A stretch of 64,000 bases of DNA from Oceanimonas aquatica (lineage in GTDB: Bacteria > Pseudomonadota > Gammaproteobacteria > Enterobacterales > Aeromonadaceae): contig NZ_JAVBHX010000001.1 in NCBI RefSeq assembly GCF_030732065.1, forward strand, positions 372,001 to 436,000. The letters run 5' to 3'. The notes beneath the pieces were generated by a model that searched no databases, was not told the origin of the DNA, and saw only the letters and a program-made list of their open reading frames with translations. A program made the position numbers and the translations under genes. Of this stretch, positions 17,869 through 26,723 are shown in pieces (the first letter of the stretch is position 1; every line of letters starts with the position of its first letter).

Positions 17869-18738
17869 GTGGCCATGCCAAAAGACACCTATTATCTGAC
17901 CGCCCACTGCCCGGGCAGCCTGGGCACCGTGGACGTGGTGACCCGCTACCTGCGTGAGCAGGGCTGCTACGTGGTGGAAATGCAGACCTTTGACGACGTG
18001 CTGAGCCGCCACTTCTTTATTCGCGCCGAATTCCGGCCGCCGGCGGAGCAGTCCTTTGACGAAGCCGCCTTTCGCCAGGGCTTTGCGCCCCGGGCCGACG
18101 GTTTTGCCATGGACTGGCAGCTGACCGCCAGCCACTACCGGCCCAACGTGGTGATCATGGTGTCCCGTCTGGATCACTGCCTGAACGATCTGCTGTACCG
18201 CTACCGCACCGGTCAGCTGGCGGTGGAAATTCCGGCCATTATCTCCAATCATCCGGATCTGCAGCGGCTGGCCGACTGGCATCATATTCCCTATTACCAC
18301 CTGCCGGTGGACGATGACAACCGCGCCGAGCAGGAAGCCCTGGTGCTCGGTATCATCAATGAGTGCGAGGCGGATCTGGTGGTGCTGGCGCGCTACATGC
18401 AGGTGCTGAGCCCGGAGCTGTGCGCCACCCTTAATGGCCGCGCCATCAACATTCATCATTCGCTGCTGCCCGGTTTCAAGGGCGCCAAGCCCTATCATCA
18501 GGCCTATGACAAGGGCGTGAAACTGGTGGGGGCCACCGCCCATTACATCAACAATGATCTGGATGAAGGCCCCATCATCACTCAAGGGGTGGAAGTGGTG
18601 GATCACAGCCATTATCCCGAGCAGCTGATCGCCAAGGGCAAAGATATTGAATGCATCACCCTGTCCCGGGCGGTGCAATACCACATTGAACAAAGGGTGT
18701 TCCTGCACAACGGCAAGACGGTGGTCTTTACCAGTTAG
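17869..18738 (+). CDS. purU: Formyltetrahydrofolate deformylase
   Basis: About 289 residues. It hydrolyses 10-formyl-THF to formate and THF, supplying formate to PurT and balancing the one-carbon pool. The N-terminal ACT domain (about 7-85) is followed by a formyl-transferase domain with NIHHSLLPGFKGAKPYHQAY (catalytic His in the IHHSLLPGF motif) and VGATAHYINNDLDEGPII (catalytic Asp). Start is GTG at 17869 or ATG at 17875; the latter drops two residues. Monocistronic by spacing. Confidence 0.95.
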   Translation: MAMPKDTYYLTAHCPGSLGTVDVVTRYLREQGCYVVEMQTFDDVLSRHFFIRAEFRPPAEQSFDEAAFRQGFAPRADGFAMDWQLTASHYRPNVVIMVSRLDHCLNDLLYRYRTGQLAVEIPAIISNHPDLQRLADWHHIPYYHLPVDDDNRAEQEALVLGIINECEADLVVLARYMQVLSPELCATLNGRAINIHHSLLPGFKGAKPYHQAYDKGVKLVGATAHYINNDLDEGPIITQGVEVVDHSHYPEQLIAKGKDIECITLSRAVQYHIEQRVFLHNGKTVVFTS

Positions 18739-18777
18739 GGCCCTGATCCGGTTTTACGCGATGGAGTTCGTATATTC

Positions 18778-20724
18778 ATGAAACACATTCTGGTGGCCGG
18801 CGCCCTGGCGCTGGCCCTGTCCGGCTGTGCCAGCCAGCAACCCGAGGCGCCTTTTACCCTGACCCTGGCGCACATCAATGACACCCATTCCCACTTTGAC
18901 CCCAGCGACGCGGCACTGACCCTGGACGGTCGGCAAGTGTATACCCGGCTGGGAGGCTTTCCGCGCCTGCTGAGTTACGCCAATACTCTGCGTGAACAGG
19001 CGCAGCTTGCGGATCAGCCGCTGCTGTTTGTGCACGGCGGCGATGCCTGGCAGGGCACCGGCTATTTCAAACTTAATCAGGGCGCCATGAACGCCGATCT
19101 GCTGAGCCGCCTCGGCCTGGATGCCATGGTGCCGGGCCAGCACGAATTTGATCTCGACAGCGCGCGGCTGGCGGCCTTTATCGAGGGGGTCAACTTTCCG
19201 GTGCTGGCCGCCAACCTGAATGCCCGCAAGGATCCGGCCCTGAATGCCGCCGGTAACCTGTATCCTTACGTGCTCTACGCCTTTGACGGCAACGACAAGG
19301 AACGGCTGGAGAGCATGGAAGACGCCGACAGCGATCCCGTGGTGGCGGTGATCGGGCTGGTGCCGGAAGACTTGTCAGAGCAGGCGGCCAACCCCGGCCG
19401 GCTGGCGTTTAACCACGAAGTGGAAACCGCCCAGCGTACCGTGAATGCCCTGCGCGCCCAGGGCGTGAAGCACATTGTGGCCCTTACTCACCTGGGGCTG
19501 GAGCGGGATCAGCGGCTGGCGTCGCGGGTCAACGGCATCGATCTGATTGTGGGCGGGCGCTCCGAAACCCTGATGGGCGACTTCGCCAGCCTGGGGCTGG
19601 GCAAGAACCCGCCCTACGCGCAGCAGGTCACCAACCCCGACGGTCGCGCCAAAACCTGCGTGGTGCAGGCCGGCCATTTCGCCCAGGCCATGGGCCGGGT
19701 GAGTGTTACCTTTACCCCCGACGGCCGGGTCAGCCGGTGTGAAGGCGGTAACACCCTGCTCACCGACGGCGTGTTTTATAACGATATTCGCCGGGGCAAA
19801 CAGCATCGCCTGAGTGAGGCCGAGCAGCAGCGTCTGAACCAGGCCGTGGCCGCCGATGCCCGCATGGCGGTGGTGGCGGAAGACGCCGAGCTGCGCCGCC
19901 ATATCGACACCCAGTACCGGCCCGCGCTGAACGCCGCCTATGGCGAGGTGATTGGCCATGTGCCGGCTACCCTGACACACCAGGGGCTGCCCGGACAGGA
20001 TGGCAGTGCATCGGATCTGGGGCCGCTGGTGGCTGCCAGTCAGCTGTACTGGGCCAATACTCCGGAAGTGCGGGCCGTGACCGGCCGCCGGGCCGACATT
20101 GCCCTGGTGGGTGCCAGTGCTATACGCACTCCGCTGGAGCCGGGTGCGCTCAGGCAGGGTAACGTCACGCTGGAGTTGCTGCCCTATTCCACGCCGCTCA
20201 GCCTGGTGTCGCTCACCGGTCGCCAGCTGGCGGGCCTGCTGCTGGAAACCATCAACGCCAGTCTGGCCGATAACCAGGCGGCCGGGGCGTTTCCCTATAT
20301 GGCGGGGTTGCGTTACCGGTTTGACGAAACCCGCAAGGGCGCGGGCTTTTTGCGCATGATCGAGGTGCGTCAGGGCAGGCAGTGGGTAAAACTGGACTCA
20401 AACGCCAGTTATAACGTGGTGATTAACGGTTACCACGCATCGGGCAATGATGGCTGGAACAGCCTGTATCAGCTGCAGCGGGTGCTGACCGACCGCATCG
20501 ATCTGGCCCGGGTGAAGGGTCGCCTGACCGCCTTTCCGGTGGCACGCCTGAGCCAGACCCGGCGCGGGGCCATTCGCGTGCACTACATTAACCAGGCCCT
20601 GCGCTGTCGCGCCGGTGGCGTGCAGTGCAATACCGATGCCGAGGCCTTTATGGATTATGTGCGTGAGCGCCGTCCGCTGCTCACCCCCCTGGCCGATAGC
20701 GGTATTACCCTCAACCGGCTGTAA
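18778..20724 (+). CDS. Outer-membrane or periplasmic 5'-nucleotidase / metallophosphatase lipoprotein
   Basis: 648 residues with lipobox LSGC (Cys17). The N-terminal calcineurin-type domain has the metal motifs AHINDTHSH (Asp35, His37), GGDAWQGT and GQHEFD (usual GNHEFD with N replaced by Q). The C-terminal 5'-nucleotidase domain (about 390-560) has the SDLGPLVA and GNDGWN substrate-pocket elements. It probably degrades extracellular nucleotides or NAD to nucleosides. Asn-to-Gln in the GNHE motif is unusual, since that Asn contacts the bridging phosphate in related enzymes. Exact substrate uncertain. Confidence 0.85.
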   Translation: MKHILVAGALALALSGCASQQPEAPFTLTLAHINDTHSHFDPSDAALTLDGRQVYTRLGGFPRLLSYANTLREQAQLADQPLLFVHGGDAWQGTGYFKLNQGAMNADLLSRLGLDAMVPGQHEFDLDSARLAAFIEGVNFPVLAANLNARKDPALNAAGNLYPYVLYAFDGNDKERLESMEDADSDPVVAVIGLVPEDLSEQAANPGRLAFNHEVETAQRTVNALRAQGVKHIVALTHLGLERDQRLASRVNGIDLIVGGRSETLMGDFASLGLGKNPPYAQQVTNPDGRAKTCVVQAGHFAQAMGRVSVTFTPDGRVSRCEGGNTLLTDGVFYNDIRRGKQHRLSEAEQQRLNQAVAADARMAVVAEDAELRRHIDTQYRPALNAAYGEVIGHVPATLTHQGLPGQDGSASDLGPLVAASQLYWANTPEVRAVTGRRADIALVGASAIRTPLEPGALRQGNVTLELLPYSTPLSLVSLTGRQLAGLLLETINASLADNQAAGAFPYMAGLRYRFDETRKGAGFLRMIEVRQGRQWVKLDSNASYNVVINGYHASGNDGWNSLYQLQRVLTDRIDLARVKGRLTAFPVARLSQTRRGAIRVHYINQALRCRAGGVQCNTDAEAFMDYVRERRPLLTPLADSGITLNRL

Positions 20725-20737
20725 GCCTGACATGACA

Positions 20738-20758
20738 GCGCGGGCAGTCTGCCCGCGC
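20738..20758 (+). terminator. GC-rich hairpin after the 5'-nucleotidase gene
   Basis: GCGCGGGCA-GTC-TGCCCGCGC, 9-bp perfect stem but no T run after it. It may be a transcript-end stabiliser rather than an intrinsic terminator. Confidence 0.45.
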
Positions 20759-20825
20759 GACGGTTGCATTACATTTCTCCTGACTCCAGCCGCCAGGGCG
20801 GCAAACACCGGAAGCGAGTGAGCCA

Positions 20826-20993
20826 ATGAAAATGCGCAAACCCCATTTGCCGCAAAAAATGTGCATCGTCTGTGGCCGGCCATTCAGCTGGCGTAAAAAA
20901 TGGGCTCGGGACTGGGAGCAGGTCAAATATTGTTCCGAGCGCTGCCGCCGCCATCGTTCGGATTCAAGCGCGTCAGCAACTGACGCTAAATGA
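20826..20993 (+). CDS. DUF2256 zinc-finger microprotein
   Basis: 55-residue gene. The sequence has the hallmark layout of DUF2256: basic start, [18 protein letters not shown], then [10 protein letters not shown]. The four cysteines (C13, C16, C36, C40) form a treble-clef-like zinc site. A GAAGCGAG stretch lies before the ATG. These proteins are widespread small putative nucleic-acid binders of unknown role, often near photolyase or cryptochrome genes, which are not present here. The Ser/Ala-rich tail ([11 protein letters not shown]) is an extra. Confidence 0.85.
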   Translation: MKMRKPHLPQKMCIVCGRPFSWRKKWARDWEQVKYCSERCRRHRSDSSASATDAK

Positions 20994-21086
20994 AGCATTT
21001 GGCATCGCTTGACGGTACTTCGTCTCGACTTGGTTTTTTGACTGATTTACTCTTGCAAAACCCTGAAGATGCAAAAGAAGTAAGGG

Positions 21087-21111
21087 GCAGACTATACTCT
21101 TTTGAGTCTGC
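21087..21111 (+). promoter_or_regulatory. Inverted repeat enclosing a -10 element
   Basis: GCAGACT (21087-21093) and AGTCTGC (21105-21111), perfect 7-bp arms with an 11-bp spacer; TATACT (21093-21098) lies in the left part. It is 22 bp before the ATG of the Mopterin-fold gene. It could be a repressor operator over the -10 or a hairpin in the leader RNA. Confidence 0.45.
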
Positions 21112-21132
21112 AATTGTTCAAGGGAACCACTC

Positions 21133-21672
21133 ATGCGTATTACAACCGGCTTTGGCCTGGTCCGTACTTCGGCCTGGGCTGGCATTCTGGGCCTGATGCT
21201 GTTGCTGATTGGGCTGCCAGCCAGGGCATCCGGCGAACTGCCTTCACCCGAGGGGCGGGTGATCCTCACCATCACCGGCAACATTCAGCACACCAATCGC
21301 GGCAGCGACGCCCGCTTTGATCTGGCCATGCTGGAACAGCTGCCGCAGCAGGAATTCACCACCGACACGCCCTGGACCGACGGCGAGCACCATTTCCGTG
21401 GCGTGGCGCTGAGCGGTTTGCTGGAGCATGTGGGCGCCGAGGGAAAAACAGTGCGCCTGGTGGCGCTGAATGACTACCATCATGATATCGACATGCAACT
21501 GGTGAAACGCACGCCGTTTCTGCTGGTGACTCACCTGGATGGTCAAACCATGAAAATTCGCGACAAGGGGCCGATCTGGCTGATGCTGCCCCTGTCTGAC
21601 AACAACCGTTACAACACCAAGCGTTTTCATGAAATGCTGGTGTGGCAGCTCAAGTCTCTGGACATTCAGTGA
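21133..21672 (+). CDS. Periplasmic molybdopterin-binding-domain-like protein
   Basis: 179 residues with a signal peptide (about 1-33, ending GLPARAS). The mature part (VILTITGNI, WTDGEHHFRGVALSGLLEHVGA, RLVALNDYHHDIDM, LMLPLS) has the fold pattern of the oxidoreductase molybdopterin-binding (sulfite-oxidase-like) domain. It contains no cysteine, so it lacks the Mo-ligating Cys of true sulfite oxidases and is probably a ligand-binding rather than redox protein. Its stop overlaps the start of the GGDEF-EAL gene (GTGA), so the two are translationally coupled. It may feed a periplasmic signal to that membrane protein. Confidence 0.75.
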   Translation: MRITTGFGLVRTSAWAGILGLMLLLIGLPARASGELPSPEGRVILTITGNIQHTNRGSDARFDLAMLEQLPQQEFTTDTPWTDGEHHFRGVALSGLLEHVGAEGKTVRLVALNDYHHDIDMQLVKRTPFLLVTHLDGQTMKIRDKGPIWLMLPLSDNNRYNTKRFHEMLVWQLKSLDIQ

Positions 21673-23573
21673 CCATAAAGTCCGCCAAACTGGCGCTTCT
21701 CACCATTGCCGCCCTGCTGTTCAGCGCCAGCTCGCTGTACAGCTATAACCGCGATCTCGACGTAGTGCGTTATGTGTCGGCCACCATCAAGGCGGTGGGC
21801 TGGGCCAGCTCCGAGCTGGAAATGGAAGTGCTCAAGTTCGATCATGCTCTGACTGCATTGGCGGCGGGCACACGGGATGAAGACCATGTTCAGCTGCGTT
21901 TTGAACTGTTATGGAGTCGCATCGACACCCTGCTGGAAGGGGAAGAAAACCGCCCCATGCGTGAACAGCCCGGGGTGAAGTCCTTGCTGCTGGAGTTTCG
22001 CCAGCAGCTGCAGCAGTGGGAGTCAGACGTCTATCAGCTGAGTGCCGGCGACCGGGCCGCCATTGTGGCGCTGAAAAAGACGCTGGCGCCCTACCGGCAG
22101 CAGGCCCGGGAGCTGAACGTGGACAGTTTTTCCGGCGGCAGCGTCTGGCAGCAGCTCGACATCATCGGCGACATTCGCCTGCGTTCCACCATTTATCTGG
22201 GCGGCCTGCTGATAAGCGGCGGCCTGATGTTGTGGCTGTTGCTCAGAGAGAACCGGCGTAACCGTTACCTGGCCTATCACGACATGCTCACCGGCCTGCC
22301 CAACCGCATGAATTTTTACCAGCTGATGGAGCAGTCCCTGAACCGCGCCCAGCGTGACCAGCGCAATCTGGCGGTCCACATGGTGGATCTCAACGGGTTC
22401 AAGTCCATCAACGACAGCCTGGGGCACGATGTGGGCGACCGGGTGCTCAAGGTAGTGGCGTCGCGGCTTGGCGTGGCACTGCAAGGGCAGGGGCACGTGG
22501 CCCGGCTGGGCGGCGACGAATTCGTGGTGATCCAGCCCTTTGACCAGCGCGACAAGGCCGAGGGGCTGAGCGAAATATTGCTGAAAACCCTGGCCGCGGA
22601 AATTCGGCTGCCCGACGGCTGTCTGTCGCCCCAGGCCAGCATCGGCACCAGTTTCTATCCGGAGCATGGTGTGACCATGGCCGAGCTGCTCAGCCATGCC
22701 GATACCGCCATGTATTACGCCAAGCACGATCCCAAGTTTTCCGCCCGGGTGTTTGAGCCGGGCATGGACGAGCGCCGGCTGCGCAGCCAGAAACTGGCGG
22801 TGGCGCTGCAGCTGGCCATTGAAAATGACGAACTGAGCCTGGTGTATCAGCCCATTTTCCGCCTTGATGGCGGAAATATTGAATCCCTTGAGGCCCTGCT
22901 GCGCTGGCATTCTGTCGAGCATGGCCATATCAGCCCGCTGGAGATCATCGCCGTGGCCGAGCATCACGGCCTGGCCCACCAGCTGAACCAGTGGGTTTTG
23001 TTCACGGCCTGCCGGCAACTGAAAAACTGGCATCAGCAGGGCCATGGCTGGCTCAAGGTGAACGTGAACATCAGCCCGGAAATCTTTATGAGCGGCGAGC
23101 TGGGCAGCACGGTGAAGGCGGTGTTGCAGCGTACCGGCCTGCCCGCCAGCGGCCTGGTACTGGAGATCACCGAAGACACCAGTCTGTGGGATACCGCCGG
23201 CTCCCTTGAGAATCTGACCCGGTTGCGTCAGCTGGGCGTGGAAATTGCCCTCGACGACTTTGGCACCGGCTATTCCTCGTTCAGCCACCTGCGCCAGCTG
23301 CCGGTGAACAAGCTCAAGATCGACAAGTCCTTTGTGTCCGATCTCACCACCGACCAGCGTGCCGCCGATCTGGTGCACACCATTATCAAGCTGGCGGAAA
23401 GCCTCGACATGGAAGTGACTGCCGAAGGCATTGAACTGCCCGAGCAGCAGCAGCGCCTGCTTGAACTGGGTTGCCAGCTGGGTCAGGGTTACCTGCTGGC
23501 CCGGCCGCTACTCGCCGATCAGGTGGCCGACTGGCTGCAGCAGGATCTGCAGCATTTTACTCCCGCCGGTTAA
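21669..23573 (+). CDS. Membrane-bound GGDEF-EAL c-di-GMP protein
   Basis: 634 residues from GTG at 21669, which overlaps the previous stop by 4 bp. One membrane span at 7-24 and another at 176-192 bracket a periplasmic, helical domain of about 150 residues. The cytoplasmic part is GGDEF (intact GGDEF 281-285) followed by EAL (EAL 408-410, DDFGTGYSS, and the ELSLVYQPI opening). Both signatures are intact, so both synthase and phosphodiesterase activity are possible. Coupling to the upstream periplasmic protein suggests that protein binds the sensor domain, by analogy with NspS-MbaA. This is inference. Confidence 0.9.
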   Translation: MTIKSAKLALLTIAALLFSASSLYSYNRDLDVVRYVSATIKAVGWASSELEMEVLKFDHALTALAAGTRDEDHVQLRFELLWSRIDTLLEGEENRPMREQPGVKSLLLEFRQQLQQWESDVYQLSAGDRAAIVALKKTLAPYRQQARELNVDSFSGGSVWQQLDIIGDIRLRSTIYLGGLLISGGLMLWLLLRENRRNRYLAYHDMLTGLPNRMNFYQLMEQSLNRAQRDQRNLAVHMVDLNGFKSINDSLGHDVGDRVLKVVASRLGVALQGQGHVARLGGDEFVVIQPFDQRDKAEGLSEILLKTLAAEIRLPDGCLSPQASIGTSFYPEHGVTMAELLSHADTAMYYAKHDPKFSARVFEPGMDERRLRSQKLAVALQLAIENDELSLVYQPIFRLDGGNIESLEALLRWHSVEHGHISPLEIIAVAEHHGLAHQLNQWVLFTACRQLKNWHQQGHGWLKVNVNISPEIFMSGELGSTVKAVLQRTGLPASGLVLEITEDTSLWDTAGSLENLTRLRQLGVEIALDDFGTGYSSFSHLRQLPVNKLKIDKSFVSDLTTDQRAADLVHTIIKLAESLDMEVTAEGIELPEQQQRLLELGCQLGQGYLLARPLLADQVADWLQQDLQHFTPAG

Positions 23574-23718
23574 ACCACCGCGTCTTTCGCCCATGCGGGC
23601 ATGGCCAGCCCGGACATTCCTCTGCCCGCGGCCTCACGCCGCTCTCTGTCTCTCTTCCGGTTAAAACTCCTGCTAGTGTTGAGTTAATCACGTTAGCGTG
23701 CCAGCCGAGGAGAACCCG

Positions 23719-24831
23719 ATGACCAATACCGAAGGACTGCGAGGCCAGAGCGCCGGTCAGACCGCCCTCAGTACCGTAGACAAAACCGGCTCCAGCCTGA
23801 GTTACCGGGGCTATGATGTTGCCGAGCTGGCTGCTCACGCCGAGTTTGAGGAGGTGGCTTTTTTGCTGCTGAAGGGCCACTTGCCCAACCAGGGGGAGTT
23901 AAACGCCTTCAAGGCCCGGCTGCGTGCCAACCGGGGCCTGCCGGCGGCCCTGCGCACCGTGCTGGAGCAGATTCCGGCCTCGGCCCATCCCATGGACGTG
24001 CTGCGCACCGGCTGCTCCATGCTGGGCAACCTGGAAACCGAGCTGGGCTTCAGCGAGCAGCAGGAGGCCGCCGAGCGCCTGCTGGCGCTGCTGCCGTCCA
24101 TCATCTGCTACTGGTATCGCTACACCCACGATGGCGAGCGCATCGACACGGCCCTCGACGATGATAGCCTGGGTGGTCACTTTCTGCACATGCTGCGGGG
24201 CCGTGCGCCTGATGCACTGGATGTGACCGTGATGCAGTGCTCGCTGGTGTTGTATGCCGAGCACGAATTCAACGCCTCCACTTTTGCCGGCCGCGTGTGC
24301 GCCTCCACCCTGACCGATCTGCATTCGGCGGTGACTGCCGCTATCGGTACCCTGCGCGGTCCCCTGCACGGCGGTGCCAATGAGGCGGCCATGGCCATGC
24401 TGGCACAATGGCCCGGTCCCGACGAGGCCGAAGCGGCGCTGCTGGACATGCTGGCCCGTAAGGAAAAGGTGATGGGGTTTGGCCATGCCGTCTACACCAT
24501 GAAGGATCCCCGCAATGCCATCATCAGGGACTGGGCCAGAAAACTGGGGGAGGCGGTAGGCGACCGGGTGCTGTTTCCGGTGTCAAAGCGGGTGGAAGAG
24601 GTGATGTGGCGGGAGAAAAAGCTGTTTGCCAACGCCGATTTCTATCACGCCAGTGCCTACCACTTTATGGGTATTCCCACCCGATTGTTTACGCCCATCT
24701 TTGTGCTCAGCCGGGTGACCGGCTGGACCGCTCACATCATGGAGCAACGGGCTCATAACCGCATTATTCGTCCTCGTGCCGATTATGTAGGCTCGGGACA
24801 CCGGGACTGGGTGCCGATCGATAAGCGGTAA
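23719..24831 (+). CDS. prpC: 2-methylcitrate synthase
   Basis: 370 residues, typical of the short citrate-synthase branch that condenses propionyl-CoA with oxaloacetate. Active-site His residues are in GPLHGGANEAAM and GFGHAVYTMKDPR, with the catalytic Asp further on in the FYHASAYHFMGIP region. The ATG at 23719 has a GAGGAG site; an upstream in-frame ATG at 23698 would add 7 residues. It is followed 45 bp later by prpD, which fixes the assignment to the methylcitrate cycle rather than the TCA cycle. Confidence 0.9.
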   Translation: MTNTEGLRGQSAGQTALSTVDKTGSSLSYRGYDVAELAAHAEFEEVAFLLLKGHLPNQGELNAFKARLRANRGLPAALRTVLEQIPASAHPMDVLRTGCSMLGNLETELGFSEQQEAAERLLALLPSIICYWYRYTHDGERIDTALDDDSLGGHFLHMLRGRAPDALDVTVMQCSLVLYAEHEFNASTFAGRVCASTLTDLHSAVTAAIGTLRGPLHGGANEAAMAMLAQWPGPDEAEAALLDMLARKEKVMGFGHAVYTMKDPRNAIIRDWARKLGEAVGDRVLFPVSKRVEEVMWREKKLFANADFYHASAYHFMGIPTRLFTPIFVLSRVTGWTAHIMEQRAHNRIIRPRADYVGSGHRDWVPIDKR

Positions 24832-24876
24832 TCATGTCAGGGGTTAGGGAATAGGGAATGAGGACAGGAGTGGATC

Positions 24877-26328
24877 ATGAGCAGCAATGAGGATATCAAC
24901 CTGCGGCCGGCGCCCGATGAGCTGCTGGTGCACATTGCCGATTACGTGACCGGCTTTCACAGCGGCAGCCCGGAAGCGCGGCGCACCGCCCGCCATTGTC
25001 TGATGGATACCCTGGGCTGTGGCCTGCAGGCGCTGCGTTTTCCCGAGTGCACCAAGCACCTTGGGCCTGTGGTGCCGGGCACCACAGTGCGCCACGGTGC
25101 CCGCGTGCCCGGTACCTCTCACGAGCTGGATCCGGTGACCGCCGCCTTTAACATCGGCTGCATGATCCGCTGGCTCGATTTCAATGACACCTGGCTGGCC
25201 GCCGAGTGGGGACACCCCTCCGACAACCTGGGCGCCATTCTGGCCACTGCCGATTACCTCAGCCGGGTGGCGGTGGCCGAGGGCAGGGCGCCGGTCACCA
25301 TGGGAGAGGTGCTCACCGCCATGATCAAGGCTCACGAAATACAGGGCGTACTGGCGCTGAACCACAGCTTTAACCGGGTGGGGCTGGATCATGTGTTGCT
25401 GGTACGGGTGGCCTCCACCGCCGTGGTGACCCGAATGCTGGGAGGCGGCCGGGCACAGATTGTGGATGCCCTGTCTCAGGCCTGGGCCGACGGTGGCGCG
25501 CTGCGCGCCTATCGCCACGCCCCGAATGCCGGCTCGCGCAAATCCTGGGCCGCCGGCGATGCCAGCGCCCGGGCGGTGCGGCTGGCCATGATCACCATGA
25601 AGGGCGAGATGGGGTTGCCGTCGGTATTGAGCGACCCCAAGTGGGGCTTTCAACATGTGCTGTTTGAGGATAAACCGATACGCCTGAGCCAGCCGCTTGA
25701 CAGCTACGTGATGGAAAACGTGTTGTTCAAACTGAGCTATCCCGCCGAGTTTCATGCTCAGACCGCGGTGGAATGCGCGGTGCAATTACACCCGCAGCTT
25801 ATGGACCGGCTTGATGACATTGATCGCATTGAACTCACCACCCACGAGTCGGCCATTCGCATCATTTCCAAAACCGGGCCGCTGGCCAACCCGGCGGACC
25901 GGGATCACTGCCTGCAATACATGGTGGCAGTTGCGCTGCTGTACGGCACCCTCACCGCCGAGCATTACGAAGACGCCTTTCACCAGAGCGACGGGCGCAT
26001 CGATGCGCTGCGGGCAAAAATGACGGTGACGGAGGACGCCGGTTACAGCGCCGACTACCTGGAAGCGGACAAGCGCGCCATTGCCAACGCCATTCGAGTG
26101 TTCTTTAACGACGGCAGTCATACCGGCAAGGTGGAAGTGCATTACCCCCTTGGTCACCGCCGCCGCCGTCATGACGGTATTCCGGTGCTGGAGCAGAAGT
26201 TTCTGCACAACCTGCAAACCCGTTTTCCCGAGGGGCGTTGCCGGCATATTTTTGAGCTCTGTCAGGAGCAGAGCCGGCTAGAAGCCATGGCGGTGAACGA
26301 CTTTATGGAGCTGTTGGTGATCAACTGA
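24877..26328 (+). CDS. prpD: 2-methylcitrate dehydratase
   Basis: 483 residues, full-length MmgE/PrpD family. Conserved stretches include the N-terminal helix with [47 protein letters not shown], and [12 protein letters not shown]. It dehydrates 2-methylcitrate to 2-methyl-cis-aconitate. Sits directly downstream of prpC. The rest of the pathway (methylisocitrate lyase PrpB, the PrpR regulator, PrpE) is not in the window. The unit is only prpC-prpD. Confidence 0.93.
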   Translation: MSSNEDINLRPAPDELLVHIADYVTGFHSGSPEARRTARHCLMDTLGCGLQALRFPECTKHLGPVVPGTTVRHGARVPGTSHELDPVTAAFNIGCMIRWLDFNDTWLAAEWGHPSDNLGAILATADYLSRVAVAEGRAPVTMGEVLTAMIKAHEIQGVLALNHSFNRVGLDHVLLVRVASTAVVTRMLGGGRAQIVDALSQAWADGGALRAYRHAPNAGSRKSWAAGDASARAVRLAMITMKGEMGLPSVLSDPKWGFQHVLFEDKPIRLSQPLDSYVMENVLFKLSYPAEFHAQTAVECAVQLHPQLMDRLDDIDRIELTTHESAIRIISKTGPLANPADRDHCLQYMVAVALLYGTLTAEHYEDAFHQSDGRIDALRAKMTVTEDAGYSADYLEADKRAIANAIRVFFNDGSHTGKVEVHYPLGHRRRRHDGIPVLEQKFLHNLQTRFPEGRCRHIFELCQEQSRLEAMAVNDFMELLVIN

Positions 26329-26568
26329 GCTCGGCGCTAGTGCCGCTTCGTTATCCATGCTCGTAAGCCATAAATGCCAGGCAGATCCGAGGCAGAGGAG
26401 GCGGTTTTGCGAATGGCTGAAAGAGCTAACCTACCTTGCATCGAGTGTTATCGTTAACATTTTATTTTCTGTATTGTTGACGTTGGGTTGTTGGCCATCC
26501 CTGATAGGCACGATTCTGTGCCTTGTTCCGCCTGCTGCAGTGGTTTTCCTGTACGTCTTTGGTCTAAA

Positions 26569-26584
26569 TGTGAGCGGTCTCACA
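26569..26584 (+). promoter_or_regulatory. CRP-binding site upstream of the NCS1 permease
   Basis: TGTGA-N6-TCACA, an exact match to the core, flanked by AAA on the left (AAATGTGA) and CTT on the right. It lies 140-155 bp before the ATG. Suggests cAMP-CRP control of nucleobase/hydantoin uptake. Confidence 0.75.
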
Positions 26585-26586
26585 CT

Positions 26587-26603
26587 TTTGTCCTGTAGAC
26601 AAA
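26587..26603. promoter_or_regulatory. Operator-like inverted repeat
   Basis: TTTGTC-CTGTA-GACAAA, perfect 6-bp arms, 2 bp after the CRP site and just before TATATT. The form resembles GntR-family operators; the regulator is not in the window. Confidence 0.45.
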
Positions 26604-26723
26604 GAATCCTTTATATTGTTAACGATTGTGGTGTTAATTTGTCGACCTGACCTTGGTTAATCATTTACAAGATTGTTCGGGGTTCGCAACATCCTTTATT
26701 AAGCAGTTAACAGGGAGTGGCCA

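Larger units (their letters stand above)
26329..26723. other. 395-bp intergenic region between prpD and the NCS1 permease
   Basis: More AT-rich than its surroundings. It holds a CRP site, an inverted repeat and a TATATT -10-like element (26612-26617), all listed separately. A 97-codon open frame (26357-26650) runs across these sites and has no ribosome site, so I do not call it a gene. Nothing else was identified. Confidence 0.6.

Noticed and set aside
26357-26650. 97-codon open frame with hydrophobic stretches between prpD and the NCS1 permease
   Set aside because: No ribosome site, atypical composition, and it runs across the CRP site, operator dyad and -10 element.
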